Of a stretch of DNA of 22,338 bases, positions 15,325 to 22,338 are shown piece by piece. The stretch is from NCBI GenBank assembly GCA_020445045.1, contig JAGRHI010000183.1, positions 10,298 through 32,635 on the forward strand, given 5' to 3'. The notes under the pieces are model-generated. The model made no database searches. It had not been told where the DNA came from and was given only the letters and a program-made list of their open reading frames with translations. The position numbers and the translations under genes are program-made. Source of the stretch: Candidatus Competibacteraceae bacterium (GTDB lineage: Bacteria > Pseudomonadota > Gammaproteobacteria > Competibacterales > Competibacteraceae). Numbering within the stretch: position 1 is the stretch's first letter; each line of letters starts with the position of its first letter.

Positions 15325-15376
15325 GTATTAATCGAGATAGCTGGTTTTGTAAAAAATAGAGGCTTTATCAATTCAG

Positions 15377-16579
15377 ATGTCATCTATGAAACCTCAGCGC
15401 AACATCTTGGTTCTTTCAACCTCTTTCCCTCTGCAAAAGTATTCTGTTAGTGGTGTTTTTGTCGAGCGCTTGGTTCGAGCTTTGAGCAAGCACTACCGCT
15501 TAACGGTTATCACTCCATGTGACGATGATGCTAGTATTAAGATTTCGAATGCACCTTATTTTTTGAATTGCTTCCGTTATGCGCCGCGTTCCTGGCAAGT
15601 GCTGGCTCATGGGCCTGGTGGTATTATTTCAGCTATTCACCGTAACTATTTTTTACTTACGTTAATACCTGGTTTGGTGTTATCTATGTTTTTTTCGTGC
15701 TTTCTAAAGGCTAAAGGCAAACAAGTTATCTTTGCGAATTGGTCTATTTGCGGTTTTATTGCTGGGATTGTCGGTCGATTGCGTGGGATTCCCGTTGTAA
15801 CTGCTTTTCGCGGAGCGGATGTGAATCTCGTTAAACATTCATTTTTTAATCGTTGGTTGTTGGCGTTTACTATTGCATTGAGTCACCGTGCTGTAACAGT
15901 GAGTACTGCCTTAGCGATAGTATTAACTCATCGCTATCCAAGATGGGTTGAACGTATTCGAATGATTCCTAATGGTATTGATGATGGTTTGCTTTGTCTT
16001 GAGCGTTTGCCACCTCGGACTAAGGTTAAGTTAAGACTCGTTTTTATTGGTAGTCTAATTCCTAGAAAAGGCATAGAAACCATTTTGCGGGCACTTGTGA
16101 CCTTGCCAACCGATATAAACCTTAAAATTGTTGGAGAAGGAGATCAAAGAAAAACTTTGGAAGAGTTCTGTATTATTTCAGGTATTAACTCACGTATTGA
16201 GTTTACTGGAGGTTTGCCTCCTGAGTCCATTCCAATGATTTTTCAAGAATCAGATGTTTTAGTGCTAGCCAGTCATAGTGAGGGACGGCCCAATGTCGTG
16301 CTCGAAGGGTTAGCAGCGGGTTTGGCAGTGATTGCCACTAATATTGAAGGAACTTCTGAACTTATTATCGATGGGAAAACCGGCCTGTTGTTTCCACCAG
16401 GCGATGAGTGTGCGTTACGCTCTTGTATCCAAAGGCTGTATCAGGATTCGGTATTATGTCGGCGGCTTGGTGAAAAGGGGCGCCAGTGGATTAAGGAGCA
16501 AGGGTTACTTTGGCAAAATACGGCAACTGCTTATGCTGATCTTTTTGAGGAAGTCATTGCCGAGAATTTGAGGAGATAG
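15377..16579 (+). CDS. GT4 family glycosyltransferase
   Basis: 400-residue GT-B fold glycosyltransferase of family GT4, probably adding one sugar of a surface glycan repeat at the cytoplasmic face. The N-terminal domain opens ILVLSTSFPLQKYSVSGVFVERLVRAL. The C-terminal domain has LVFIGSLIPRKGIETILRAL (221-240), IVGEGDQ (251-257) and the E-x7-E donor motif SEGRPNVVLEG (Glu302 to Glu310), then TGLLFPPGD. The gene is strongly AT-rich (a 60-base line from 15661 has 21 G/C) and rich in T-ending codons, unlike the upstream cassette, which suggests transfer. ATG 15377 is used, with GAGG somewhat far upstream (14 bases); ATG 15386 is an alternative. The next gene begins 3 bases after its stop. Confidence 0.92.
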   Translation: MSSMKPQRNILVLSTSFPLQKYSVSGVFVERLVRALSKHYRLTVITPCDDDASIKISNAPYFLNCFRYAPRSWQVLAHGPGGIISAIHRNYFLLTLIPGLVLSMFFSCFLKAKGKQVIFANWSICGFIAGIVGRLRGIPVVTAFRGADVNLVKHSFFNRWLLAFTIALSHRAVTVSTALAIVLTHRYPRWVERIRMIPNGIDDGLLCLERLPPRTKVKLRLVFIGSLIPRKGIETILRALVTLPTDINLKIVGEGDQRKTLEEFCIISGINSRIEFTGGLPPESIPMIFQESDVLVLASHSEGRPNVVLEGLAAGLAVIATNIEGTSELIIDGKTGLLFPPGDECALRSCIQRLYQDSVLCRRLGEKGRQWIKEQGLLWQNTATAYADLFEEVIAENLRR

Positions 16580-16582
16580 CTC

Positions 16583-18430
16583 GTGTGCGGTCTTGCGTTT
16601 CTGTTTGCTCCGTATATCACACTTGATGAACGCCAAGAACGTATGAGTCGTGCACTGGATCGGCTTGTGCATCGTGGCCCTGATGAAGCCGGAATCTTGC
16701 ATGGAGATGGTTTTATTTGTGGCCATCGCCGGTTGTCGATTATCGATCTGTCAGCAAGCCACCAGCCAATGACGGATTCAACGAAACGCTTTACCTTAAG
16801 CTTTAATGGTGAAATTTATAATTACCAGGAATTGCGACAAGCATTGATGTCTCGTTGGGCCTTCTCGACCGAGGGAGATACCGAGGTTTTACTGGCGGGC
16901 CTGGTTTTGGAAGGTCCGGATTTTCTGAAGCAGTTGGAAGGGATGTGGGCTTTCGCGCTCTGGGATGAGCATCAGCGGCGATTGTTGCTGGGTCGGGATC
17001 GATTGGGTAAGAAGCCACTATATTACCGCTTGATTGCCAAAGGAATCGCCTGCGCCTCGGAATTGCCGGCTTTGAGGATGTTGGATTCCGAGCCTTGGAT
17101 GGAAGATCTCGACAGCACGGCGGATTATCTGCGCTATGGCTATTCCTTGCCTGGTTTTACGGCATATCGGGATGTGCGGGAGGTACTACCCGGGCATGTG
17201 CTCGATTGGATGCCTGGAGGGGAGATACGGCAGGAGCCGTATTGGCAATTGCGGCTGCGGGCATTTTCCGGTGGCCCCACACAGGCGCGGACCCAATTGC
17301 GGGAAACCCTGATCAGAGCGGTCGAGCGGCGCTTGATTGCGGATGTCGAAGTGGGGGCATTCCTGTCGGGTGGGGTGGATTCGTCGTTGATCGCGGGGAT
17401 CGTGCGTCGGGAGTTGGGACGACCACTCAAGACCTTCACCATTGGGTTTCAGGAGCGGGCGTTCGACGAACGGGCTTATGCCCGGCTGGCGGCGGAAACA
17501 TTCGATACCGAACATTATGAAGAGGTGTTGCAAGGCTGGGACGAGACAGAATTGGAGCGACTGATCGGCCAGCATATGGGTCAGCCGTTCGCCGATGCAT
17601 CGTTGTTGCCGACCACTCTGGTTTCGCGGGTGGCGGCCAAGCAGGTGAAGGTGGCGTTGTCGGGAGATGGTGGCGATGAGTTGTTCAGCGGTTATCAGCG
17701 TTATCAGGCGCGGGTGCTGTTGCGCTGGTATACCCGTTTGCCAGAGCAGATCCGCGGTGGCGCCGAGAAACTGGTGCGCGGGTTGCCGGAGCCGATGGCG
17801 CACCATAGCCGTAGTCTCGTTAAAAAGGCCCATCTATTTCTGGACATCGCGGCCCGACACGCGGCGGAGACGCCTTATTTCGCGCCACTGATGTTCAGCC
17901 CGTCACAGTTACGGTTGTTGGCCCCGGATTTGGTTGGTCGTGGTCACGCGCCGCCAGGTATTCCCGAGTCTGCGGAGCCGGACGATCTGCAGCGGATGAT
18001 GGCGGCCGACGCGTTGATTTATCTACCGCAAGACATACTGGTCAAAGTGGATCGCGCCAGCATGGCTCGGTCCTTGGAAGCGCGGGCGCCGTTTTTGGAT
18101 CGGGCAGTGGTGGAGTTGGCGTTCAGTTTGCCGCGAACTTGGCATCGACGAGGTTGGCGGGGCAAACGAATGTTGCATGAAACCTTTGGCGATTTATTGC
18201 CCGCCGCATTGTGGCGGCGTCGTAAGCAAGGATTCGGGGTGCCTTTGCACGACTGGTTTCGTGGAACGTTGGGAGAGCGATTGAAGAAGTGGTTGAGCGA
18301 TGAGCCATCGGTCCTGGCGGCTTCCGTCGTGCAAACCCTGCTGACCGAGCATGGTGCGCGGCGGCGGGATCATGGGTACCGGCTGTGGTTGATCTACGTT
18401 TATTTGCTTTGGCGACGGAGCGTTGCATGA
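16583..18430 (+). CDS. asnB: Asparagine synthase (glutamine-hydrolysing)-type amidotransferase
   Basis: 615-residue two-domain amidotransferase. The GTG start has GAGGAG seven bases upstream and leaves Cys2 as the N-terminal nucleophile after Met removal. Glutaminase domain: MCGLAFLF, VHRGPDEAG (29-37), HRRLSIIDL (48-56), SFNGEIYN (73-80) and GDTEVLL. Synthetase domain: the ATP-pyrophosphatase loop LSGGVDSS (261-268), LSGDGGDELFSGY and RASMARSLEARAPFLD. In glycan loci such AsnB relatives often amidate uronic acids or other carboxyls rather than aspartate, so that is a real alternative. The first 250 bases or so use AT-rich codons like the preceding gene, while the rest is GC-rich (a 60-base line from 18061 has 40 G/C), suggesting a recombination junction inside the gene. 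It overlaps the next gene as ATGA. Confidence 0.93.
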   Translation: MCGLAFLFAPYITLDERQERMSRALDRLVHRGPDEAGILHGDGFICGHRRLSIIDLSASHQPMTDSTKRFTLSFNGEIYNYQELRQALMSRWAFSTEGDTEVLLAGLVLEGPDFLKQLEGMWAFALWDEHQRRLLLGRDRLGKKPLYYRLIAKGIACASELPALRMLDSEPWMEDLDSTADYLRYGYSLPGFTAYRDVREVLPGHVLDWMPGGEIRQEPYWQLRLRAFSGGPTQARTQLRETLIRAVERRLIADVEVGAFLSGGVDSSLIAGIVRRELGRPLKTFTIGFQERAFDERAYARLAAETFDTEHYEEVLQGWDETELERLIGQHMGQPFADASLLPTTLVSRVAAKQVKVALSGDGGDELFSGYQRYQARVLLRWYTRLPEQIRGGAEKLVRGLPEPMAHHSRSLVKKAHLFLDIAARHAAETPYFAPLMFSPSQLRLLAPDLVGRGHAPPGIPESAEPDDLQRMMAADALIYLPQDILVKVDRASMARSLEARAPFLDRAVVELAFSLPRTWHRRGWRGKRMLHETFGDLLPAALWRRRKQGFGVPLHDWFRGTLGERLKKWLSDEPSVLAASVVQTLLTEHGARRRDHGYRLWLIYVYLLWRRSVA

Positions 18431-19545
18431 TGCATATCGCGCTTTTTCTCCCCGACCTGAATGGCGGTGGAGCGGAGCGGGTGATGCTGACGCTAGCTAA
18501 ATATTTTGTCGGGCGAGGGCATCGGGTGGATTTCGTGCTGGCCCGTGCCGAGGGGGCACTATTACCGCTGTTGCCGCCTACGGTTCGTCTAGTGGATTTG
18601 CGAGCTGGAGGGCGAAGCTGGGGGCTGCTGGGTCTTGCCGTGTCGGCGACGCTGAGGTTGGCGGCTTATCTTCGTCGGGAACGCCCTGGTGTATTGTTGA
18701 GTACGTTAACGGGAGCTAATCTGGTTGCGGTGCTGGCTCGTGCAATTGGAAATCGCGATACCAGGTTGGTATTACGCGAGGCCGCGACTCTGAAGAATGT
18801 TCAAAGTTGTTTCCGGTTTTATCTAATGCGTTGGTTGTATCCTAAGGCAGATGTCGTTGTGGCGTTGACCGAAGTTATGCGTCGAGAATTGATCACGACT
18901 TTTCGTCTTTATACTGATCATGTTGTGTGTATTCCTAATCCAATGGATTTGGATTTCATTCTAAATAAAGCGGCGGCTTCAATCGAGCATCCTTGGTTTT
19001 TACCAAGTAGGCCGCCTATTGTAATGGGAATCGGTAGGCTCAGCCCACAAAAGGATTTTAGGACATTGATTCATGCTTTTGCCCAGTTACGCTCTAAATG
19101 TCAAGCTCATCTGGTTATTCTTGGCGAAGGGTCGTTGAGAGGTGAATTGGAGGCTTTGATCAAAGAGTTGAAACTGGATAAGGATGTGATTTTGCCTGGC
19201 TTTGATGATAATCCTTATCGCTGGCTGAGTCGTGCGAAGGTATTTGTATTATCATCATTATGGGAGGGATACCCGAATGTCATTCTTGAAGCGCTAGCGC
19301 TTGGAAAACCAGTTATGATGACCGATTATGATGCGTCGGTTAAAGCATTAGCGAGTGAAAGTGAATATATTCATGTTGTTCCAACCGCCGACCCTACCAA
19401 GATGGCCACTACCATTATTGACATGTTCAATTATCCTAATGAAAATCGAGCTTCAATGCTTCCTGTTGGAGTTGAGGCTGCCCCACAACGCTACCTCGAT
19501 TTGCTCATCAAGACCGAGAAACATGATTTCCAAGGATCGGCATGA
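18427..19545 (+). CDS. GT4 family glycosyltransferase
   Basis: 372-residue GT-B glycosyltransferase. It opens with IALFLPDLNGGGAERVML, the glycine-rich GGGAER motif of GT4 enzymes acting on polyprenyl-linked glycans. The C-terminal domain has GIGRLSPQKDFRTLIHAFA (201-219), ILGEGSLRGELE, LPGFDDNPYRWL and the E-x7-E motif WEGYPNVILEAL (Glu280 to Glu288). ATG 18427 overlaps the asnB stop by four bases; a second ATG at 18430 is also possible. Its 3' end overlaps the flippase-like gene by four bases, so three genes are translationally chained. Base composition changes from GC-rich at the 5' end to AT-rich from about 18700 (22 G/C in a 60-base line from 19321), mirroring the change in asnB. Confidence 0.93.
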   Translation: MMHIALFLPDLNGGGAERVMLTLAKYFVGRGHRVDFVLARAEGALLPLLPPTVRLVDLRAGGRSWGLLGLAVSATLRLAAYLRRERPGVLLSTLTGANLVAVLARAIGNRDTRLVLREAATLKNVQSCFRFYLMRWLYPKADVVVALTEVMRRELITTFRLYTDHVVCIPNPMDLDFILNKAAASIEHPWFLPSRPPIVMGIGRLSPQKDFRTLIHAFAQLRSKCQAHLVILGEGSLRGELEALIKELKLDKDVILPGFDDNPYRWLSRAKVFVLSSLWEGYPNVILEALALGKPVMMTDYDASVKALASESEYIHVVPTADPTKMATTIIDMFNYPNENRASMLPVGVEAAPQRYLDLLIKTEKHDFQGSA

Positions 19546-20441
19546 AAGGAAACATATTTAATTGGTTGCGTCGTATTTTTTATTTAATTATTTTGCTTGG
19601 CTTAATTATTTTCCTGATACGCCAGGGTGTTGAGCCGTGGCGGATTTTGGCGGCTAACCCACAGGCTTTTATCGGGGTGATGGTAGTCACCACGCTGGGT
19701 ATCCTGGTCCAGGCCAACGCTTTCAAGATGTGTTTGCCTCAAGATAGCAAATATCCACCCCTATCTCGATTGGTCGAGATCTGGGCCATCAGCGGTACGA
19801 CCAGTTTGCTGGTGCCGGTCGTTGCCAGTCTGGCGATGCGGACCGTCTTGCTCCAGCGCGAGGGCATCGGATTAAAAGCCAATGTCCTGGCAACGGTCCG
19901 ACAAACCTGGTTTAACTGTGAATGTGCGTTGTTCACGGGCGCAATAGTGTTGATTGCTTATCCATGGCCAGTAATTCCTTATTTGGGTTATGGATTGGGA
20001 TCGATTTGGTTTGGTTTATGGCTGTCTAGAAAGTGTCTACTAGCTTACAGTGGGTCTTATATTAAGCTGCATTTTCCAAGTGCGTTGAGAATAGCTTATT
20101 CACCTTCTTGGCTGGCATGGTTCTGGTTATCAGGACAAGTCATCACCATGGCTGTCAATTACTGGATGGTATTTATGTTGATGGCAGCTCCCTTAGAATG
20201 GCATGAAAGTTTTTTGCTGGCGACGCTTACTATTTTAGCTGGTTTGTTCGTTTTTGTTCCTAATGGCTTGGGGATTTTAGATGCCCTTTGGGTTTGGGTT
20301 GGCAATCGACAGGGTTTGGTTTTAGGAGAATCTGTAGCCTTGGCCCTCATTATGAGGTTTGGCTATCTTGCGGCGGCTGTACTACTGTGGTTTGGCTTGA
20401 GTCAGTGGCGAAGAGTTTTCCATCGTTCGATTGACGGATAA
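19542..20441 (+). CDS. Flippase-like membrane protein (LPG synthase TM-domain/UPF0104 family)
   Basis: 299-residue integral membrane protein with about seven or eight hydrophobic segments, from FYLIILLGLIIFLI near the N-terminus to the last helix YLAAAVLLWFGL. The order of helices with ISGTTSLLVPVVASLAMR (83-100) and a glycine/proline-rich VFVPNGLGILDAL segment resembles the lysylphosphatidylglycerol-synthase membrane domain family (PF03706), whose stand-alone members are annotated as flippase-like. No aminoacyl-transferase domain follows. ATG 19542 overlaps the GT4 stop as ATGA. In this setting it could move a lipid-linked sugar across the membrane, but this is inferred. The last 92 bases are overlapped by the convergent methyltransferase gene. 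Confidence 0.75.
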   Translation: MKGNIFNWLRRIFYLIILLGLIIFLIRQGVEPWRILAANPQAFIGVMVVTTLGILVQANAFKMCLPQDSKYPPLSRLVEIWAISGTTSLLVPVVASLAMRTVLLQREGIGLKANVLATVRQTWFNCECALFTGAIVLIAYPWPVIPYLGYGLGSIWFGLWLSRKCLLAYSGSYIKLHFPSALRIAYSPSWLAWFWLSGQVITMAVNYWMVFMLMAAPLEWHESFLLATLTILAGLFVFVPNGLGILDALWVWVGNRQGLVLGESVALALIMRFGYLAAAVLLWFGLSQWRRVFHRSIDG

Positions 20442-21186
20442 TGACACCCTGGCCTGTCGGTAAATGAAGGATATGTTCAGGTTTGTCAGCCATAAACTCA
20501 TGAGCAGCCTTTGTGGCTCCAGGACAAGTCAGGTAACCATAATCATCCATCACGATGACCCCACCTGGTGAAAGGCGGGGGTAAAAAAAATTTAGGCTAT
20601 CCAAAGTGGGTTGATAGAGGTCCACATCGATATGAACCAAACGGAATTGACGTTCGGCAACTTCCTGAAAGCGTTCAGGTATCCAACCTTTAAGAATGTA
20701 GATATGGGAGAATTCGGCTAGATTTTTCCTTAGTACATATTCGGTGGTTTTAAGATCGCCAGCCTGCCATTCTTGGACTCCTTGTGGTGTGGAATCTTCA
20801 GGGTCAGGTATCGGCAGTCCCTCAAACGAATCGAACAAAAACAACTCGTTGTTGGGGGCCTCTTTTGCCATAAACCAAGCGGATACGCCTACGTAACTCC
20901 CACATTCAGCAAGGTCGCCTGATACTGTATTAGTGAAGCGTATAAACTCCCTTAGAGTATATTTGCGTTCCTCAGAATAATAATTGTGTGGTGATAGCAT
21001 TCTAAATTTATTTATAAAATCTTTATCTTGGCGCCAGATTTTGTAGTCATCTCCCATATAATAATCACCGAACAAGTTAGCGCTGATACGTGCTAATTCT
21101 TGACGCACGCGCCTGCGTTGACTGCTACTCCCGAAGACTAACCAATTTAGGCTTTTTATGATTCTTCTTAAAGAATACATCCTCAT
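20350..21186 (-). CDS. TylF/MycF-family (macrocin-type) O-methyltransferase
   Basis: About 278-residue SAM-dependent methyltransferase. Visible motifs: DLAECGSYVGVSAWFMA (SAM loop), LFLFDSFEGLP, HIDVDLYQPTLDSL and FFYPRLSPGGVIVMDDYG followed by CPGATKAAHEF, the TylF/MycF pattern with conserved acidic metal ligands. These enzymes O-methylate sugars, fitting the glycan block. The ATG at 21186, with AAGG eight bases upstream, is preferred; a TTG at 21216 overlapping the upstream stop is possible. The family fold normally ends near GVIIRQ. The last roughly 29 residues read antisense through the end of the flippase-like gene and look like an accidental extension. Co-transcribed with the upstream methyltransferase. 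Confidence 0.85.
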   Translation of the reverse strand: MRMYSLRRIIKSLNWLVFGSSSQRRRVRQELARISANLFGDYYMGDDYKIWRQDKDFINKFRMLSPHNYYSEERKYTLREFIRFTNTVSGDLAECGSYVGVSAWFMAKEAPNNELFLFDSFEGLPIPDPEDSTPQGVQEWQAGDLKTTEYVLRKNLAEFSHIYILKGWIPERFQEVAERQFRLVHIDVDLYQPTLDSLNFFYPRLSPGGVIVMDDYGYLTCPGATKAAHEFMADKPEHILHLPTGQGVIIRQSNDGKLFATDSSQTTVVQPPQDSQTS

Positions 21187-21212
21187 GTGATTTGCCTTAT
21201 GTAGATAATAGT

Positions 21213-21980
21213 TCAACGGGAGAGGAAAAAAATCATGGAAGAACTCCCCAGTAATCTTGATAATTTTGATCGTATTGAAGTGTTGAGTTTCGAGTATAAA
21301 ATTTGATTTCCAGTATAAAACTGTCCTGCGGAATAGCAGCTTTTTATCGCCCAGTTCTGGTTCTGGAAATTGCGTGACCAGGATTTTTTTGAAAAAAGGT
21401 ATAACTCATGAATGGCGGTACCATGTTCTCCATGACGGGATGGCCACAAAAGTCTGCTGAGGATTGTCATGCGCGATAGATGCAAGTTTTTATGAAATTG
21501 ATCAATGGTTCTGTCGCTATTTTTTGAAACTCGAATTTTTATGTAATCTGCAATTAGACGTAATATATAAAAATGGTGAGTAAGAATAGTCCATAACCGC
21601 CAAGTACTGGTTGGAACGATGTGGATCGCGGTTCCATTTGAGCGAAGTACCCTTTTTAATTCCTGATCTAGTTTGTCTGGATCTGGAATGTGCTCCAATA
21701 CATTGGAACTAAAAATAATATCAAAGGAATCGTCAAGAAAAGGTAAATTTATTCCATCGTAGAGAATGATCGGAAAAACTTTGCCTTGAAGATACTGACT
21801 TTCTGGAATGTCAACAGCAGTGACTTTATAACCATTATTACTTAACCATTGTGCCTGCCAGCCAGATCCAGCGCCAATTTCCAAAATATGTCCCTTAGTG
21901 GGAAAATGCTTCAGAGCTTGCTGTAACTCGTACTGTCTGATAGTTTTTAGATGTTCTTGTCTTTTTATATCCAGCGTCAT
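21213..21980 (-). CDS. Class I SAM-dependent methyltransferase
   Basis: 255-residue methyltransferase of the Methyltransf_11 type. Motif I is ILEIGAGSG (32-40), the acidic ribose contact is AVDIPE (55-60), and post-motif DSFDIIFSSNVLEHIPD (84-100) is typical. The C-terminal half (HLSRMTILSRLLWPSRHGEHG and onward) is not diagnostic. Substrate unknown; a sugar or lipid-linked glycan is the contextual guess. The gene is AT-rich and begins only 26 bases from the right foldback repeat, so its promoter must lie in or across that repeat. No good ribosome site precedes the ATG at 21980. Its stop is close to the TylF-like gene, giving a two-gene unit opposing the other genes of the block. Confidence 0.87.
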   Translation of the reverse strand: MTLDIKRQEHLKTIRQYELQQALKHFPTKGHILEIGAGSGWQAQWLSNNGYKVTAVDIPESQYLQGKVFPIILYDGINLPFLDDSFDIIFSSNVLEHIPDPDKLDQELKRVLRSNGTAIHIVPTSTWRLWTILTHHFYILRLIADYIKIRVSKNSDRTIDQFHKNLHLSRMTILSRLLWPSRHGEHGTAIHELYLFSKKSWSRNFQNQNWAIKSCYSAGQFYTGNQILYSKLNTSIRSKLSRLLGSSSMIFFLSR

Positions 21981-22006
21981 ATTTCAATGCTTTTTAGTAG
22001 TTAAAT

Positions 22007-22153
22007 CTATAGACTTCCTAATTCTGATCCGGACATGCCATATTAAGTAAGTCTTTGATTTTTCGGGTTATAAAAAATAGGTTTTTAAATAATTTAGGCA
22101 AAATCAATAAGATGCTTAATATCCTGAGTCCAATTACTATTAGCAAGACTATA
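22007..22153 (-). repeat. 147-bp foldback (MITE-like) repeat, right copy
   Basis: Inverted copy of 15052-15199: reading this segment on the minus strand matches the left copy except for one missing base (TAATTGG against TAATCTGG) and one substitution (AACCCG against AACCAG). The match stops sharply at both ends with unrelated flanks. It lies 26 bases from the start of the class I methyltransferase gene and 46 bases beyond the end of a TPR-like gene. Confidence 0.85.
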
Positions 22154-22199
22154 GCTAGCTTAAGTTTCGCTTACCGTATTGTCAATTGCTTCTTGGGTG

Positions 22200-22338
22200 T
22201 CATTCTGTCTGCGGCGGTTCTGTTCGTTGGGCCTTTAGAGAGGCAATCTTATTCTCCATAAAGAGACTTCCATCAACTTTGCGCGCCCGATTAAGATAAT
22301 CTTGAGCCTCAGCCTCACGTCCTGCGGACATGAGGACT
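22200..22338 (-). CDS. TPR-like protein, C-terminal end only
   Basis: The minus strand is open from the window edge to a TGA at 22202-22200, giving 45 residues: SAGREAEAQDYLNRARKVD then SLFMENKIASLK and a polar tail ending TEPPQTE. The spacing of Ala, Tyr-Leu and Ala-Arg residues resembles the last helix pair of a tetratricopeptide repeat protein, as found in polysaccharide-locus tetratricopeptide proteins. GC content is higher than in the adjacent block. The start lies beyond the window; only the reading frame and repeat-like pattern support the call. Confidence 0.5.
   Translation of the reverse strand, partial: VLMSAGREAEAQDYLNRARKVDGSLFMENKIASLKAQRTEPPQTE

Larger units (their letters stand above)
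14883..15376. other. Gene-free AT-rich interval with two mobile-element-like repeats
   Basis: 494 bases without a credible gene. 14883-15051 shows nothing recognisable apart from a weak 5-bp hairpin (TTGGC/GCCAA near 14920). 15052-15199 is a foldback repeat, 15200-15324 a second MITE-like element, and 15325-15376 a short AT-rich leader to the next gene. GC content falls sharply here compared with the upstream cassette. Confidence 0.7.

Noticed and set aside
15052..22153. Composite transposon with its own transposase
   Set aside because: No transposase, integrase or recombinase gene is present in or next to the block; any movement would need help from elsewhere.
22055..22261. 68-codon plus-strand open frame
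   Set aside because: Its first half is the foldback repeat and its second half is antisense to the TPR-like gene end; no ribosome site and no family resemblance.
1..22338. CRISPR array, tRNA or rRNA genes
   Set aside because: No regularly spaced direct repeats and no recognisable tRNA or rRNA sequence seen on either strand by eye.

Overview
The window looks like a chromosomal segment of a GC-rich proteobacterium, most likely a gammaproteobacterium. Pointers are a Tat-exported high-potential iron-sulfur protein, a TfpX/TfpZ-type pilin accessory protein, an E. coli-like ArgE, and Uma2, DUF29 and DUF5615-type accessory genes of the kind common in Chromatiales and Competibacter-like lineages. 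The genus is an inference; no rRNA or other marker gene is present.

Region 1 (1-7306) is mostly housekeeping-like and GC-rich (one 60-base line from 5461 counts 42 G/C by hand). It holds the start of a penicillin-acylase-family hydrolase (minus strand, cut by the window edge) diverging from HiPIP. Convergent to HiPIP across a strong hairpin is a two-gene minus-strand unit: a GNAT/C39-peptidase fusion followed by a RimK-like ATP-grasp ligase, which looks like a peptide-bond-forming and trimming module. Diverging from that unit are argE and a coupled AEC-family exporter.

Region 2 (7335-10097) is a small accessory patch: a Uma2-type nuclease-fold gene, a DUF29 remnant, an intact MntA/HepT toxin-antitoxin pair, a TfpX/TfpZ-type protein with no pilin beside it, and a decayed DUF5615 gene.

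Region 3 (10098-14882) begins a glycan locus. It has a membrane-anchored GT2, then a tightly packed cassette of carbamoyltransferase, SxtJ-like membrane protein, 50-aa DUF5989 protein and membrane-anchored SGNH hydrolase. The four cassette genes are spaced 7 nt or less, overlapping, or 11 nt apart, and probably decorate a cell-surface glycan.

Region 4 (15052-22153) is the most unusual part. A block of about 6.8 kb carries two GT4 glycosyltransferases, an AsnB-type amidotransferase, a flippase-like membrane protein and two methyltransferases. It is bracketed by two nearly identical ~148-bp foldback repeats in inverted orientation. A second, different 125-bp MITE-like element with perfect 19-bp terminal repeats abuts the left repeat and may supply a promoter. 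Most of the block is AT-rich, but a GC-rich tract runs from inside asnB to inside the next gene, so the block looks mosaic. Beyond the right repeat, the 3' end of a TPR-like gene on the minus strand enters from the edge.

The glycosyltransferases, amidotransferase, methyltransferases, carbamoyltransferase and SGNH protein together read as a machine that builds and decorates an exopolysaccharide or O-antigen-like glycan, with the sugar-tailoring set carried on a recently rearranged, repeat-bounded block.
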